DNA from: Proteobacteria bacterium UBA3588 | GTDB lineage: Bacteria; Pseudomonadota; Gammaproteobacteria; Thiohalomonadales; Thiohalomonadaceae | Direction: 5' to 3' | Assembly: GCA_002376325.1 (NCBI GenBank) | Contig: DFMR01000082.1 | Coordinates: 1-20,703, forward strand | Length of the DNA: 20,703 nucleotides | Shown here: positions 6,523 to 17,618 of the stretch, one piece after another | Layout of the letters: each line of letters begins with the position of its first letter | How positions within the stretch are numbered: the first letter of the stretch is position 1 | Notes under the pieces: generated by a model | Databases searched by the model: none | Told to the model about the DNA's origin: nothing | What the model saw: the letters and a program-made list of their open reading frames with translations, nothing else | Made by a program: the position numbers and the translations under genes

Positions 6523-9018
6523 ATGAAAACGTTATCCAAAGTATTTCGCTTCTTTTTCTGGAGCGCCCTGCTGGCAGGGCTGCTGGGAGGCATTGGCGCC
6601 AGTGTCGCCTACTTCTACATTGAGCCGACCCTTCCATCGATCGAGGCCCTGAAAGACGTCCGCATGCAGGTGCCGTTGCGCGTCTACACGCGTGATGGCG
6701 AGTTGATGGGCGAGTTCGGCGAGATGAAGCGCAGCCCCCTCGCTTACAAGGATGTACCTCCGCTAATGATCAAGGCCGTCCTCGCGGCCGAAGACGAGCG
6801 GTTCTTCGAGCATCCGGGCGTCGATATCCAGGGCCTGCTCCGCGCGGCGATCAACCTGGTCAGGACCGGCCATAAAGGCCAGGGCGGCAGCACCATCACC
6901 ATGCAGGTCGCGCGCAATTTCTTTCTCACGCGCGAAAAAACCTATACCCGCAAGCTCACCGAAATCCTGCTGGCGCTGAAGATCGATCACCAGTTATCCA
7001 AAGAGGATATCCTCGATCTCTATCTGAACAAGATTTATCTGGGCCACCGCGCCTACGGCGTGGCCATGGCGTCCCAGGTCTACTACGGCAAGGATATCCA
7101 TAAGCTGGGTCTGGCACAGATCGCCATGATTGCCGGTCTGCCCAAAGCGCCTTCGGCACTGAATCCGGTCACCGACCCCGCCGCGGCCCGGATCCGCCGC
7201 GACTATGTGCTGGGACGCATGCACGCGCTGCATTTCATCACCGACGACGACTACAACAAGGCGATGGCGACACCCATCACGGCAAGCCTGCATGTGGTGA
7301 CACCCGACGTCGAGGCCCCCTATATCGCAGAAATGGCGCGTGCCTGGATGGTGGATCATTACGGCAATGATGCCTACACCGCCGGATATAAGGTATATAC
7401 CACGACCGATGCGCCGCGCCAGCAGGCGGCGAACACAGCGCTGCGTAGCGCCCTGCTGGCCTACGACCAGCGACATGGCTACCGCGGACCGGAAGGCCAC
7501 GTGGATCTACCCTACAACGCCTCCTTTGCCGATTGGGACAAGGCGCTAAGCAGTTACGGTACGGTGGGCGGTTTGATCCCGGCACTGGTCGTGACCGTCG
7601 ACGACAAAGACGTGGTCGCGTACGCCCCGCAGGTCGGCATGGTCCTCATCGAATGGGGCGGGCTGGAGTGGGCGCGCCGCTATATCGACGACGGCACCGA
7701 GGGGCCGCAGCCCGAACACGCCTCCGATATCCTCAAGGTCGGCGACATCATCCGCATCGAACTGCGACACAACTGCGACTGGCGCCTCGCCCAAGTCCCC
7801 ACGGTTGGCGGGGCACTCGTGTCATTGCGGCCGAAAGATGGGGCAATTCTGGCGCTCATCGGCGGTTTTGATTTTTTCCATAGCAAGTTCAACCGCGTCA
7901 CGCAGGCCGAACGCCAACCGGGCTCCAGCTTCAAACCCTTCGTCTATTCCGCAGCACTCAACAAGGGATTTACCGCCGCCACCATGGTGAACGACGCCCC
8001 GGTGGTATTTCAGGATTCCGAGCTGGAAAGTGCCTGGCGGCCGGAAAATTACAGCGGCCATTTCTTTGGGCCGACACGACTGCGCGTTGCGCTGATCCAC
8101 TCGATCAACCTGGTCTCTATCCGGGTGTTGCGTGCCATCGGCATCGAATACGCCATCAACTATGTGTCGCGGTTCGGTTTTCCCAAGGACAAGCTGCCGC
8201 GCAACCTGTCGCTGGCCCTGGGTAGCGCGAGTCTGACGCCGCTGGAGCTGGCGCGAGGTTACGCGACCTTTGCCAATGGCGGGTTCCTGGTCGATCCCTA
8301 CTTTATTACCCGCGTCGAAGACAGCACCGGCAAGGTTATCTACCAAGCCGACCCGGTACAGGCCTGCCCGCAATGCGACACGAGCGGCGCCCTACCGCAG
8401 ACGGCCCCCACCGTTGTCGCCGCGACAGAAGCGCCGACGACCCCCGCGCCAAGCGACGACACGGCCACTGCTACACCGCCGTTCAAGCCGGCACCGCGCA
8501 TCATCGGGCCGCGCAATAACTACATCATGACCACCATGATGCAGGACGTCATCCGCTACGGTACCGGCCGCGGGGCCCTGGTGCTCGGTCGCCGCGATCT
8601 GGCCGGCAAGACCGGCACCACCAACGAACAGGTGGACGCCTGGTTCAGCGGCTTCAATCCCGATGTGGTTGCCACCGCCTGGGTGGGGTTCGACACGCCG
8701 CGGCCGTTGGGCAACGGGGAGACCGGTGCCCGCGCCGCGTTGCCGATGTGGATCGACTATATGCGCGCCGCTCTGCACGGCGTACCGGACCTGCCGCTGC
8801 AACAGCCGCCCGGCATCGTTACCGCACGTATCGACCCCGAAACCGGCAAGTTCACCACCGCGGACAATCCACATGCGATTTTCGAGGTATTCCGCAGCGA
8901 GAACGTTCCGGCCAATGCCGGCCGTACGCCGACCACTGACAGCCAAAACACCAATAACGCGAATAACGGCAGCGGTGACGACAACAGTAACGGCAACCTG
9001 TCGGAGCAGCTGTTCTAG
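6523..9018 (+). CDS. mrcA: penicillin-binding protein 1A (bifunctional glycosyltransferase/transpeptidase)
   Basis: PBP1A polymerises glycan strands from lipid II and cross-links their peptides at the outer face of the inner membrane. The 831-aa protein has a transmembrane anchor at about residues 10-33. The GT51 domain shows EDERFFEHPG with catalytic Glu90, GGSTITMQVARN, and ILDLYLNKIYLG. An OB-like insert lies at about 310-420, as in gammaproteobacterial PBP1A. The transpeptidase motifs are SSFK (Ser468 nucleophile, Lys471), SIN (527-529) and KTG (696-698). A CPQC motif opens a Pro/Thr/Ala-rich linker at about 615-658, and the last 27 or so residues are an Asn/Gly/Ser/Asp-rich tail ending in SEQLF. 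Both catalytic sites look intact. The gene diverges from pilM and is followed after 2 nt by another gene. The ATG lacks a good ribosome-binding site. Confidence 0.96.
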   Translation: MKTLSKVFRFFFWSALLAGLLGGIGASVAYFYIEPTLPSIEALKDVRMQVPLRVYTRDGELMGEFGEMKRSPLAYKDVPPLMIKAVLAAEDERFFEHPGVDIQGLLRAAINLVRTGHKGQGGSTITMQVARNFFLTREKTYTRKLTEILLALKIDHQLSKEDILDLYLNKIYLGHRAYGVAMASQVYYGKDIHKLGLAQIAMIAGLPKAPSALNPVTDPAAARIRRDYVLGRMHALHFITDDDYNKAMATPITASLHVVTPDVEAPYIAEMARAWMVDHYGNDAYTAGYKVYTTTDAPRQQAANTALRSALLAYDQRHGYRGPEGHVDLPYNASFADWDKALSSYGTVGGLIPALVVTVDDKDVVAYAPQVGMVLIEWGGLEWARRYIDDGTEGPQPEHASDILKVGDIIRIELRHNCDWRLAQVPTVGGALVSLRPKDGAILALIGGFDFFHSKFNRVTQAERQPGSSFKPFVYSAALNKGFTAATMVNDAPVVFQDSELESAWRPENYSGHFFGPTRLRVALIHSINLVSIRVLRAIGIEYAINYVSRFGFPKDKLPRNLSLALGSASLTPLELARGYATFANGGFLVDPYFITRVEDSTGKVIYQADPVQACPQCDTSGALPQTAPTVVAATEAPTTPAPSDDTATATPPFKPAPRIIGPRNNYIMTTMMQDVIRYGTGRGALVLGRRDLAGKTGTTNEQVDAWFSGFNPDVVATAWVGFDTPRPLGNGETGARAALPMWIDYMRAALHGVPDLPLQQPPGIVTARIDPETGKFTTADNPHAIFEVFRSENVPANAGRTPTTDSQNTNNANNGSGDDNSNGNLSEQLF

Positions 9019-9020
9019 CG

Positions 9021-9650
9021 ATGTCGCGACGCCAAGGGCGTAGCAATACCGGACGCGAATCGCAGCTGTACCGCCATGTGCTGGCGGAAGCGGCGCGGCT
9101 GCTGGCGCAAGGCACTGCCACCGGCTTTGATGCCGCCCGGCGCAAGGCGGTGGAGCGGCTCGGTTGCGGGCCGCTACGCCACCCGCCCAGCAACGCCGAG
9201 ATCGAACAGGCCCTGATCGGGTACCAACAACTGTTCCAGTCCGACACCCAGCCGGCGGCATTACGCCGGTTGCGGCAGGTGGCTCTTCAGGCCATGCACC
9301 TGCTCAGCCGATTCGATCCCCGTCTGGTAGGACCGGTCTTATCGGGCAGCGCCGACGACAGCAGCATCGTCTATCTGCACCTGTTCGCCGACTTTCCGGA
9401 AGCGGTTGCCGTATTTCTGATGGACCAACACATCCCGTTCGAACACGACGAGCGGCAGGTGCGCTTCGGTCCCGAAGAGGACGAACTGCTGCCGCTTTAC
9501 CGCTTTGTCGCCGGCGACACGGTGATCGAGCTGACCCTATTCCCCGCCCAGGGCCTGCGCCGCCCGCCGCTCAGTCCGTTGGACAAGCGGCCGATGCGCC
9601 GCGGCAACGCCGCGACGGTGGAACGGCTGCTGGTACGGATGGCCCCGTAA
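9021..9650 (+). CDS. conserved-looking protein of unknown function, coupled to mrcA
   Basis: I do not recognise this 209-aa protein with certainty. Its ATG follows the mrcA stop by 2 nt, so the two are almost certainly co-transcribed and translationally coupled. It has no signal peptide or membrane segment and should be cytoplasmic. The N-terminal half is helical and Arg/Ala-rich (AAARKAVERLGC-like pattern, then a segment LIGYQQLFQSDTQPAALRRL). The centre has FDPRLVGPVLSGSADDSSIVYLHLF in two pieces: a beta strand, a Gly-Ser-Ala loop and a further strand, which recalls the G-S-x start of a nucleotidyltransferase fold. The predicted strand after it ends HIPFEHDER, and the tail has TVIELTLFPAQGLRRPP. 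The clear metal-binding DxD of active nucleotidyltransferases is not evident, so any enzymatic role is conjecture. Codon use resembles the neighbours. Confidence 0.8.
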   Translation: MSRRQGRSNTGRESQLYRHVLAEAARLLAQGTATGFDAARRKAVERLGCGPLRHPPSNAEIEQALIGYQQLFQSDTQPAALRRLRQVALQAMHLLSRFDPRLVGPVLSGSADDSSIVYLHLFADFPEAVAVFLMDQHIPFEHDERQVRFGPEEDELLPLYRFVAGDTVIELTLFPAQGLRRPPLSPLDKRPMRRGNAATVERLLVRMAP

Positions 9651-9725
9651 AACCGAGAAGTAAAGACGGGAAGCGGCGAATACACCGAAAACCGCCGTGC
9701 GCATACAGTTTCAGTACCTTCACAT

Positions 9726-9813
9726 CCCTTGGCGCCTTGGCGAGATCATCTATCCGTTACCGGGAAAACATCCAAGCCGGTATTCCCGCCAAGGCGCGCA
9801 GCATGCCAAGAAC
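9726..9813. repeat. degenerate inverted repeat of the TTGGCG/CGCCAA type
   Basis: The 245-bp gap between the unknown gene and maeB carries a perfect 11-nt inverted repeat: GCGCCTTGGCG at 9732-9742 and CGCCAAGGCGC at 9787-9797, 44 bp apart. The left arm extends to CCCTTGGCGCCTTGGCGAGA and the right arm degenerates into GCGCAGCATGCCAAGAAC. Both resemble the better-preserved arms at 18131-18161 and 18256-18286, so this is probably an older copy of the same dispersed element. It sits between two convergent genes, a common place for such repeats and a possible substitute terminator; no U-tract is visible. The rest of this gap (9651-9725 and 9814-9895) shows no gene or clear terminator. Confidence 0.6.
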
Positions 9814-9895
9814 AAGAACTTTCTTTATCGGCCCTGCGCTGCTTTCCGCGTACTCGGTGATTCCTTCCTGAGCCCCGTTCGTCAACCTACCGCTT

Positions 9896-11158
<1,263 letters not shown>

Positions 11159-11193
11159 GGCGGATATAATTCCTGCGGTTAATGATTCATTCG

Positions 11194-11222
11194 ACCACCG
11201 TAATGGTCTCTTCCGCGGTGGT
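11194..11222. repeat. short inverted repeat upstream of maeB
   Basis: ACCACCG (11194-11200) and CGGTGGT (11216-11222) form a perfect 7-bp inverted repeat with a 15-nt loop, 36-64 bp before the maeB start. It could be a hairpin in the maeB leader or a protein-binding palindrome. The surrounding 224-bp gap (11159-11382) otherwise holds only the rpmE terminator, and no convincing maeB promoter was found. Confidence 0.35.
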
Positions 11223-11323
11223 TCGGTGCGAACGCCATGGCCCTATCGGGACGACAGCCGCGCCGGCGGTCAGCTCGCATGGTAATCCAGCGGGCGCGGC
11301 CAGGGCGCAGAAAAAGGTGCGCC

Positions 11324-11359
11324 AAAACGCATGAGGGGCGCCCATTGGGCACCCCTCAT
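11324..11359 (-). terminator. intrinsic terminator downstream of rpmE
   Basis: On the minus strand, 23 nt after the rpmE stop, a 13-bp stem (arms 11347-11359 and 11331-11343, one G-U pair) closes a 3-nt loop. It is GC-rich (GGGGUGCCC paired with GGGCGCCCC). A GCG and then TTTT follow (11327-11324), with a further TTTTT about 11 nt later. The stem is strong although the U-tract is short. It separates rpmE from maeB. Confidence 0.8.
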
Positions 11360-11382
11360 CGGCCGCAGAGCACAAACGCGGC

Positions 11383-11589
11383 TTACTTCTTGAGACCGTA
11401 TTTCTGGCGGAACCTGTCCACCCGGCCGGCGGTATCGACAATCTTCTGCTTACCGGTATAGAAGGGATGGCAGGCGGAGCAGACGTCCAGGTGCAAATCG
11501 TGCCCGACGGTGGAGCCTGTCTGGAAAGTGTTGCCGCAGCTGCAGCTGACGGTAATCTCGGCGTAGTTGGGGTGGATATCCGGCTTCAT
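11383..11589 (-). CDS. rpmE: 50S ribosomal protein L31 (zinc-binding form)
   Basis: L31 is a small large-subunit ribosomal protein that forms an intersubunit bridge with the 30S head. The start at 11589 gives 68 aa beginning MKPDIHPNYAEITVSCSCGN, closely matching E. coli RpmE; AGAGG lies 9 nt upstream. Longer in-frame readings add unrelated residues. The four zinc ligands of the C+ type are present: Cys16, Cys18, Cys37 and Cys40 (CSC...VCSACHPF). The C-terminus ends GRVDRFRQKYGLKK. It stands alone between maeB and divergent glgP, with its own promoter and terminator. A zinc-independent paralogue, if the genome has one, is not in this window. Confidence 0.97.
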   Translation of the reverse strand: MKPDIHPNYAEITVSCSCGNTFQTGSTVGHDLHLDVCSACHPFYTGKQKIVDTAGRVDRFRQKYGLKK

Positions 11590-11668
11590 GATCACGACCT
11601 CTGTGTGGTATTCCCTGCGTGCCGCCACCCGATCCGACTGCCGGGCACCGCACGCGAAAAGGAGCGTG

Positions 11669-11697
11669 ATCATACGTAAATTGCCGGGCAACGGCAA
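11669..11697 (-). promoter_or_regulatory. candidate sigma70 promoter of rpmE
   Basis: On the minus strand, TTGCCG (11697-11692) and TATGAT (11674-11669) are separated by exactly 17 nt. The -10 differs from consensus at one position and the -35 at two. The expected start near 11662 gives a leader of about 70 nt. A strong promoter suits a ribosomal protein gene. The -35 box lies within a tandem repeat described separately. Confidence 0.65.
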
Positions 11698-11713
11698 GGG
11701 CCGGGCAACGGCA
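11683..11713. repeat. 14-bp tandem direct repeat between rpmE and glgP
   Basis: GCCGGGCAACGGCA occurs at 11683-11696 and again at 11700-11713, a period of 17 bp. On the minus strand each unit presents a TTGCC(G/C) sequence, so the rpmE -35 region is duplicated. This could be a regulator half-site pair or a slippage duplication. No regulator can be named. Confidence 0.6.
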
Positions 11714-11789
11714 TTAACGAATCGGCAAGCCAATGCTAACCTAAGTCAACGGAAAGCCCTTCTTTCCAAGCCCTGAATGGACAACTGCC

Positions 11790-14267
11790 ATGCCGCAAAA
11801 GCCGCCGCTACGAGACTTCAAGTACGACTACCAGGGACTGGATGCGGCCTCGATCAAGCATTCGCTCGCCAACCGCATGATCTTCACGGTCGGCAAAGAC
11901 TCCTATACGGCCACCAATCGCGACTGGTTCCATACGGTCGCTTACGCCGTTCGCGACCGCCTCACCGAGCGCTGGATGGAGACGATGCGCAGCTACTATA
12001 CGGCCGACACCAAGCGCATCTACTACCTGTCGCTGGAATTTCTCATCGGCCGTACCATGACCAATAGCCTGCTCAACCTGGGATTCTACGACGAATGCCG
12101 CGCGGCCCTGGCCGACCTGGGGCTGGATCTGGAGGAGATCATCGCGCTGGAATACGACGCCGCCCTGGGCAACGGCGGCCTGGGCCGCCTCGCCGCCTGC
12201 TTTCTCGACTCGATGGCGACCCTGCGGCTACCCGGCTACGGCTACGGCATCCGCTACGAATACGGCATGTTCCGCCAAAGCATCGAAAACGGCCGCCAGG
12301 TGGAGCATCCGGACAACTGGCTGCGCTACGGCAATCCGTGGGAGTTTTCCCGCCCCGAGGTGCTCTATCCGGTCAAGTTCTTCGGCCGGGTGGTGGAGTA
12401 CCCCAACGAACAGGGGGAGCTGCGCCACCGCTGGGTGGATACCGACGACATCATGGCCATGGCCTACGACACCCCGATCCCCGGTTACGGCGTGGATACG
12501 GTGAACAACCTGCGCCTGTGGTCAGCCAAGGCGACCCGCGACTTTGATCTGAAATACTTCAACGAGGGCAGCTACATCAAGGCGGTGGAGGACAAGACCC
12601 GTTCGGAGAACCTGTCCAAGGTGCTCTATCCGGCCGACACCACGATGTCCGGCCGCGAACTGCGCCTGATGCAGCAGTACTTCTTCGTCAGCGCATCGCT
12701 GCAGGATATCCTCTACCGCTACCGCAAGGGCCATCACACCTTCGATACCCTTCCGGACAAGGTGGCAATCCAGCTCAACGACACCCACCCCTCCATCGCC
12801 ATCCCGGAGCTGATGCGCATCCTGATGGATATCCATCATCAGCCCTGGGACAAGGCATGGGACATCACGGTACGGACCTTCGCCTACACCAACCACACCC
12901 TGTTGCCGGAGGCGCTGGAAAGCTGGCCGGTGGAGGAGTTGGAGCAGTTCCTGCCGCGCCATTTGCAGATCATCTACGAGATCAACCATCGCTTCCTGCA
13001 ACAGGTGATCCACCGCCATCCGGGCGACGTGGAGCGGCTGCGCCGCATGTCGCTGATCGATGAAGAGAACGGGCGCCGGGTGCGCATGGCCCACCTGGCC
13101 ATCGTCGGTAGCCACAAGGTCAATGGCGTGGCGAAAGTCCACTCCCAGCTGATGAAAGACACCATCTTCGCCGACTTCCACGAATTCTTTCCCGACCGCT
13201 TCATCAATCTCACCAATGGCATCACCCCGCGGCTATGGTTGAACCAGGCCAACCGCGATCTTTCCGAATTGATCAGCAGCCACATCGGCGAGGGCTGGAA
13301 GACCGATCTGGAACAGTTGCGACAGTTGGAACCGCTGGCGGAGGATGCGGAATTCCGGCGCCGCTTCCGTGCAGTGAAACATGCCAACAAGGAGCGTCTG
13401 GCCGGCATCGTGCAAAAACGGCTGGGGCTGCACATCGACGTCAATTCGATGTTCGATGTTCAGGTCAAGCGCATCCACGAGTACAAACGGCAACTGCTCA
13501 ACGTGTTGCACGTGGTTACCCTCTATAACCGCATCCGGCGCAATCCCGACGGAGATTTCGTGCCGCGCACCGTGCTCTTCGGCGGCAAGGCGGCACCCGG
13601 TTACGCCATGGCCAAGCAGATCATCCACCTGATCAACGCCGTGGCCGACATCGTCAACCACGACCCGGCCGTCAACGGCCGGCTGAAAATGGTGTTTATC
13701 CCCAACTACGACGTCTCGACAGCCGAGGAGGTGATCCCGGCCGCCGATCTGTCGCAGCAGATTTCGACCGCCGGCACCGAAGCCTCAGGCACCGGCAACA
13801 TGAAGCTGGCGCTGAACGGCGCGCTTACCATTGGTACGCTGGACGGCGCCAACATCGAAATCCGCGAAGCGGTAGGAGAAGAGAACATCTTCATCTTCGG
13901 CATGGACGTGGCGCGAGTGAAGGAATTGCAACAGAACGGCTATAACCCTTGGGAGTATTATCGCGGCAACGATGAGCTGCACCAGGCGCTGGTCATGATC
14001 GAGAGCGGCTATTTCTCGCCCGACACGCCGGAGCGCTTCCGCCCCGTGGTGGAGGCCCTCACCCACGGCGGCGACCAGTATCTGCTGCTTGCCGACTACG
14101 CCGCCTACCTGGCATGCCAGGAGCGCGTCGCCGAACTGTACCGCGACCCGGAAGAGTGGTCGCGCCGCGCTATCCTCAACGTGGCGCGCATGGGCCGCTT
14201 CTCCAGCGACCGTACGATCAGGGAGTATGCGGACCAAGTCTGGCAGATAACGCCGGTGGCGCCATAA
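11790..14267 (+). CDS. glgP: glycogen/starch/alpha-glucan phosphorylase
   Basis: This enzyme releases glucose 1-phosphate from alpha-1,4-glucans using inorganic phosphate and pyridoxal phosphate. The 825-aa length fits bacterial GlgP/MalP (about 800-850). The N-terminal region includes TKRIYYLSLEFLIGRTMTN and NGGLGRLAACFLDSMATL. The glycosyltransferase-35 core shows IQLNDTHPSIAIPELMRI in the middle and VKRIHEYKRQLLN around residues 560-572. The PLP-lysine signature EASGTGNMKLALNGA has Lys672 as the Schiff-base residue. The start MPQKPPLRDFKYDYQG has a weak GGA ribosome-binding site. No other glycogen gene is nearby, so regulation and partners are not shown by context. It converges with rho. 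Confidence 0.96.
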   Translation: MPQKPPLRDFKYDYQGLDAASIKHSLANRMIFTVGKDSYTATNRDWFHTVAYAVRDRLTERWMETMRSYYTADTKRIYYLSLEFLIGRTMTNSLLNLGFYDECRAALADLGLDLEEIIALEYDAALGNGGLGRLAACFLDSMATLRLPGYGYGIRYEYGMFRQSIENGRQVEHPDNWLRYGNPWEFSRPEVLYPVKFFGRVVEYPNEQGELRHRWVDTDDIMAMAYDTPIPGYGVDTVNNLRLWSAKATRDFDLKYFNEGSYIKAVEDKTRSENLSKVLYPADTTMSGRELRLMQQYFFVSASLQDILYRYRKGHHTFDTLPDKVAIQLNDTHPSIAIPELMRILMDIHHQPWDKAWDITVRTFAYTNHTLLPEALESWPVEELEQFLPRHLQIIYEINHRFLQQVIHRHPGDVERLRRMSLIDEENGRRVRMAHLAIVGSHKVNGVAKVHSQLMKDTIFADFHEFFPDRFINLTNGITPRLWLNQANRDLSELISSHIGEGWKTDLEQLRQLEPLAEDAEFRRRFRAVKHANKERLAGIVQKRLGLHIDVNSMFDVQVKRIHEYKRQLLNVLHVVTLYNRIRRNPDGDFVPRTVLFGGKAAPGYAMAKQIIHLINAVADIVNHDPAVNGRLKMVFIPNYDVSTAEEVIPAADLSQQISTAGTEASGTGNMKLALNGALTIGTLDGANIEIREAVGEENIFIFGMDVARVKELQQNGYNPWEYYRGNDELHQALVMIESGYFSPDTPERFRPVVEALTHGGDQYLLLADYAAYLACQERVAELYRDPEEWSRRAILNVARMGRFSSDRTIREYADQVWQITPVAP

Positions 14268-14293
14268 AACAAAAGGGAGCTGACGCTCCCCTT
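14266..14293 (-). terminator. intrinsic terminator of rho, possibly bidirectional with glgP
   Basis: Read on the minus strand, just past the rho stop, a 9-bp stem AAGGGGAGC / GCTCCCTTT (arms 14285-14293 and 14272-14280, one G-U pair) closes a GTCA loop and runs into TTTTGTTTT (14274-14266). This is a textbook intrinsic terminator for rho. The U-tract DNA overlaps the glgP stop codon. Read on the plus strand the same hairpin is followed by a weaker CTTGTGCTTT tail, so it may also end glgP transcripts. Confidence 0.8.
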
Positions 14294-14298
14294 GTGCT

Positions 14299-15555
<1,257 letters not shown>

Positions 15556-15664
15556 GGTCAAACCGTTGGTAATAGAGGGCGTCAGGGTTGCAACTGTGGA
15601 ATCGGGAGTTTCTCGGGGGTGACAGTGGAGAGCCGCGTCGGGCCGTCCATCCGCTCATTCGGGG

Positions 15665-15683
15665 AAAAAGGCCACCGAGGCCT
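15665..15683 (-). terminator. intrinsic-terminator-like hairpin in the rho leader (possible attenuator)
   Basis: On the minus strand, 110-128 nt before the rho start, AGGCC (15683-15679), loop TCGGT, GGCCT (15673-15669) and then a run of T (15669-15665) form a short terminator-like hairpin. The 5-bp stem is small, so efficiency may be modest. Its position between trxA and rho suggests control of read-through into rho. A tiny reading frame of 8 codons (ATG at 15735 to TAA at 15709) lies just upstream but has no ribosome-binding site, so I do not call it a gene. Confidence 0.5.
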
Positions 15684-15741
15684 GTGCGACATTCTTAAAT
15701 TTGGTTTCTTACGGGAACGTATGGGAATCTACCATCAAGTC

Positions 15742-15776
15742 GGCGCGGCGTCCAGTCCCGGTGTGGACGCCGCGCC
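15742..15776 (-). promoter_or_regulatory. 13-bp perfect hairpin just after trxA
   Basis: GGCGCGGCGTCCA (15742-15754) and TGGACGCCGCGCC (15764-15776) are perfect reverse complements around a 9-nt loop, beginning 5 nt past the trxA stop. The RNA hairpin would be very stable. No T-run follows on the minus strand (next bases GACTTGATGG), so it is not a standard intrinsic terminator. It may protect the trxA mRNA 3' end, or act as a pause or processing site in the trxA-rho transcript. Confidence 0.7.
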
Positions 15777-15781
15777 ACCGA

Positions 15782-16108
15782 TCACAAATTGCTGTCGATA
15801 AATGCCGTCAGCTGCGATTTGGAAACCGCGCCGACCTTGGTCGCTTCCACATTGCCGCCCTTGAACAACATCAGGGTCGGGATGCCGCGAATGCCGTACT
15901 TGGGCGGCGTATTCGAATTCTCATCGATGTTCAGCTTGGCCACCTTGAGCCGGCCATCGTACTCTTCGGCGATCTCGTCAAGGATCGGGGCGATCATCTT
16001 GCAGGGCCCGCACCAGTCCGCCCAATAATCCACCAGCACCGGACCGCCGGCCTTGATAACTTCCTGTTCAAAAGAGTCGTCGGTTACGTAAACGATTTTG
16101 TCGCTCAA
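15782..16108 (-). CDS. trxA: thioredoxin 1
   Basis: Thioredoxin reduces protein disulfides in the cytoplasm, recharged by thioredoxin reductase. I place the start at the TTG codon at 16108. It gives MSDKIVYVTDDSFEQ, collinear with E. coli TrxA, and a perfect GGAGG ribosome-binding site (16121-16117) lies 8 nt upstream. A GTG at 16123 in frame overlaps that site and would add five residues. The 108-aa protein has the active site WCGPC (Cys33, Cys36), the buried Asp27 and the cis-proline Pro77 in GIRGIPT. It precedes rho in the same orientation and diverges from rhlB, the arrangement known from E. coli. Confidence 0.97.
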   Translation of the reverse strand: MSDKIVYVTDDSFEQEVIKAGGPVLVDYWADWCGPCKMIAPILDEIAEEYDGRLKVAKLNIDENSNTPPKYGIRGIPTLMLFKGGNVEATKVGAVSKSQLTAFIDSNL

Positions 16109-16116
16109 TGTTGTCG

Positions 16117-16121
16117 CCTCC
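16117..16121 (-). promoter_or_regulatory. ribosome-binding site that fixes the TTG start of trxA
   Basis: GGAGG on the minus strand at 16121-16117 is 8 nt from the TTG at 16108. It is the clearest Shine-Dalgarno sequence in the window and makes the alternative GTG start at 16123, which overlaps it, unlikely. Confidence 0.8.
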
Positions 16122-16180
16122 ACGCGCGCGAAACCACTTCAATGCGGTCCGGCTTGTTTGTTGTCGAGCCTTAAGTCCAC

Positions 16181-16209
16181 ATTTGAGCCCAATCCGACGC
16201 GCTTTGCAA
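16181..16209 (-). promoter_or_regulatory. candidate promoter of trxA(-rho)
   Basis: On the minus strand TTGCAA (16209-16204) and TCAAAT (16186-16181) are 17 nt apart, each matching four of six consensus positions. The expected start near 16174 leaves a leader of about 65 nt before the trxA TTG. The match is moderate. Confidence 0.35.
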
Positions 16210-16229
16210 GCCCATAACCGGCGCGTTTT

Positions 16230-16238
16230 TGGTATGCT
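16230..16238 (+). promoter_or_regulatory. candidate extended -10 promoter of rhlB
   Basis: TGGTATGCT (16230-16238) fits an extended -10 (TGnTATnnT-like). No good -35 lies 17 nt upstream. Only 9 nt separate it from the rhlB ATG, so transcription from here would start about 2-3 nt before the start codon. No Shine-Dalgarno sequence precedes the ATG. Confidence 0.35.
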
Positions 16239-16247
16239 TTCGCCACC

Positions 16248-17543
<1,296 letters not shown>

Positions 17544-17618
17544 CAGCTAGGCTAAGATGAATCCGTGACGCGACAGACGGCGCGCCTCCCATCGGCAAAC
17601 GCAACCAGCGAACATCCT

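Noticed and set aside
8392..9261. 289-codon open frame on the minus strand across mrcA and the next gene
   Set aside because: It spans two sense genes and the gap between them, with no recognisable motif or ribosome-binding site.
11187..11441. 84-codon open frame between maeB and rpmE on their strand
   Set aside because: It starts within rpmE, reads through the strong terminator hairpin and has no start signal; it is not a plausible small gene.
15709..15735. 8-codon frame in the rho leader as a RhoL-like leader peptide
   Set aside because: It has no ribosome-binding site and no similarity to the longer E. coli leader peptide; noted only as context.
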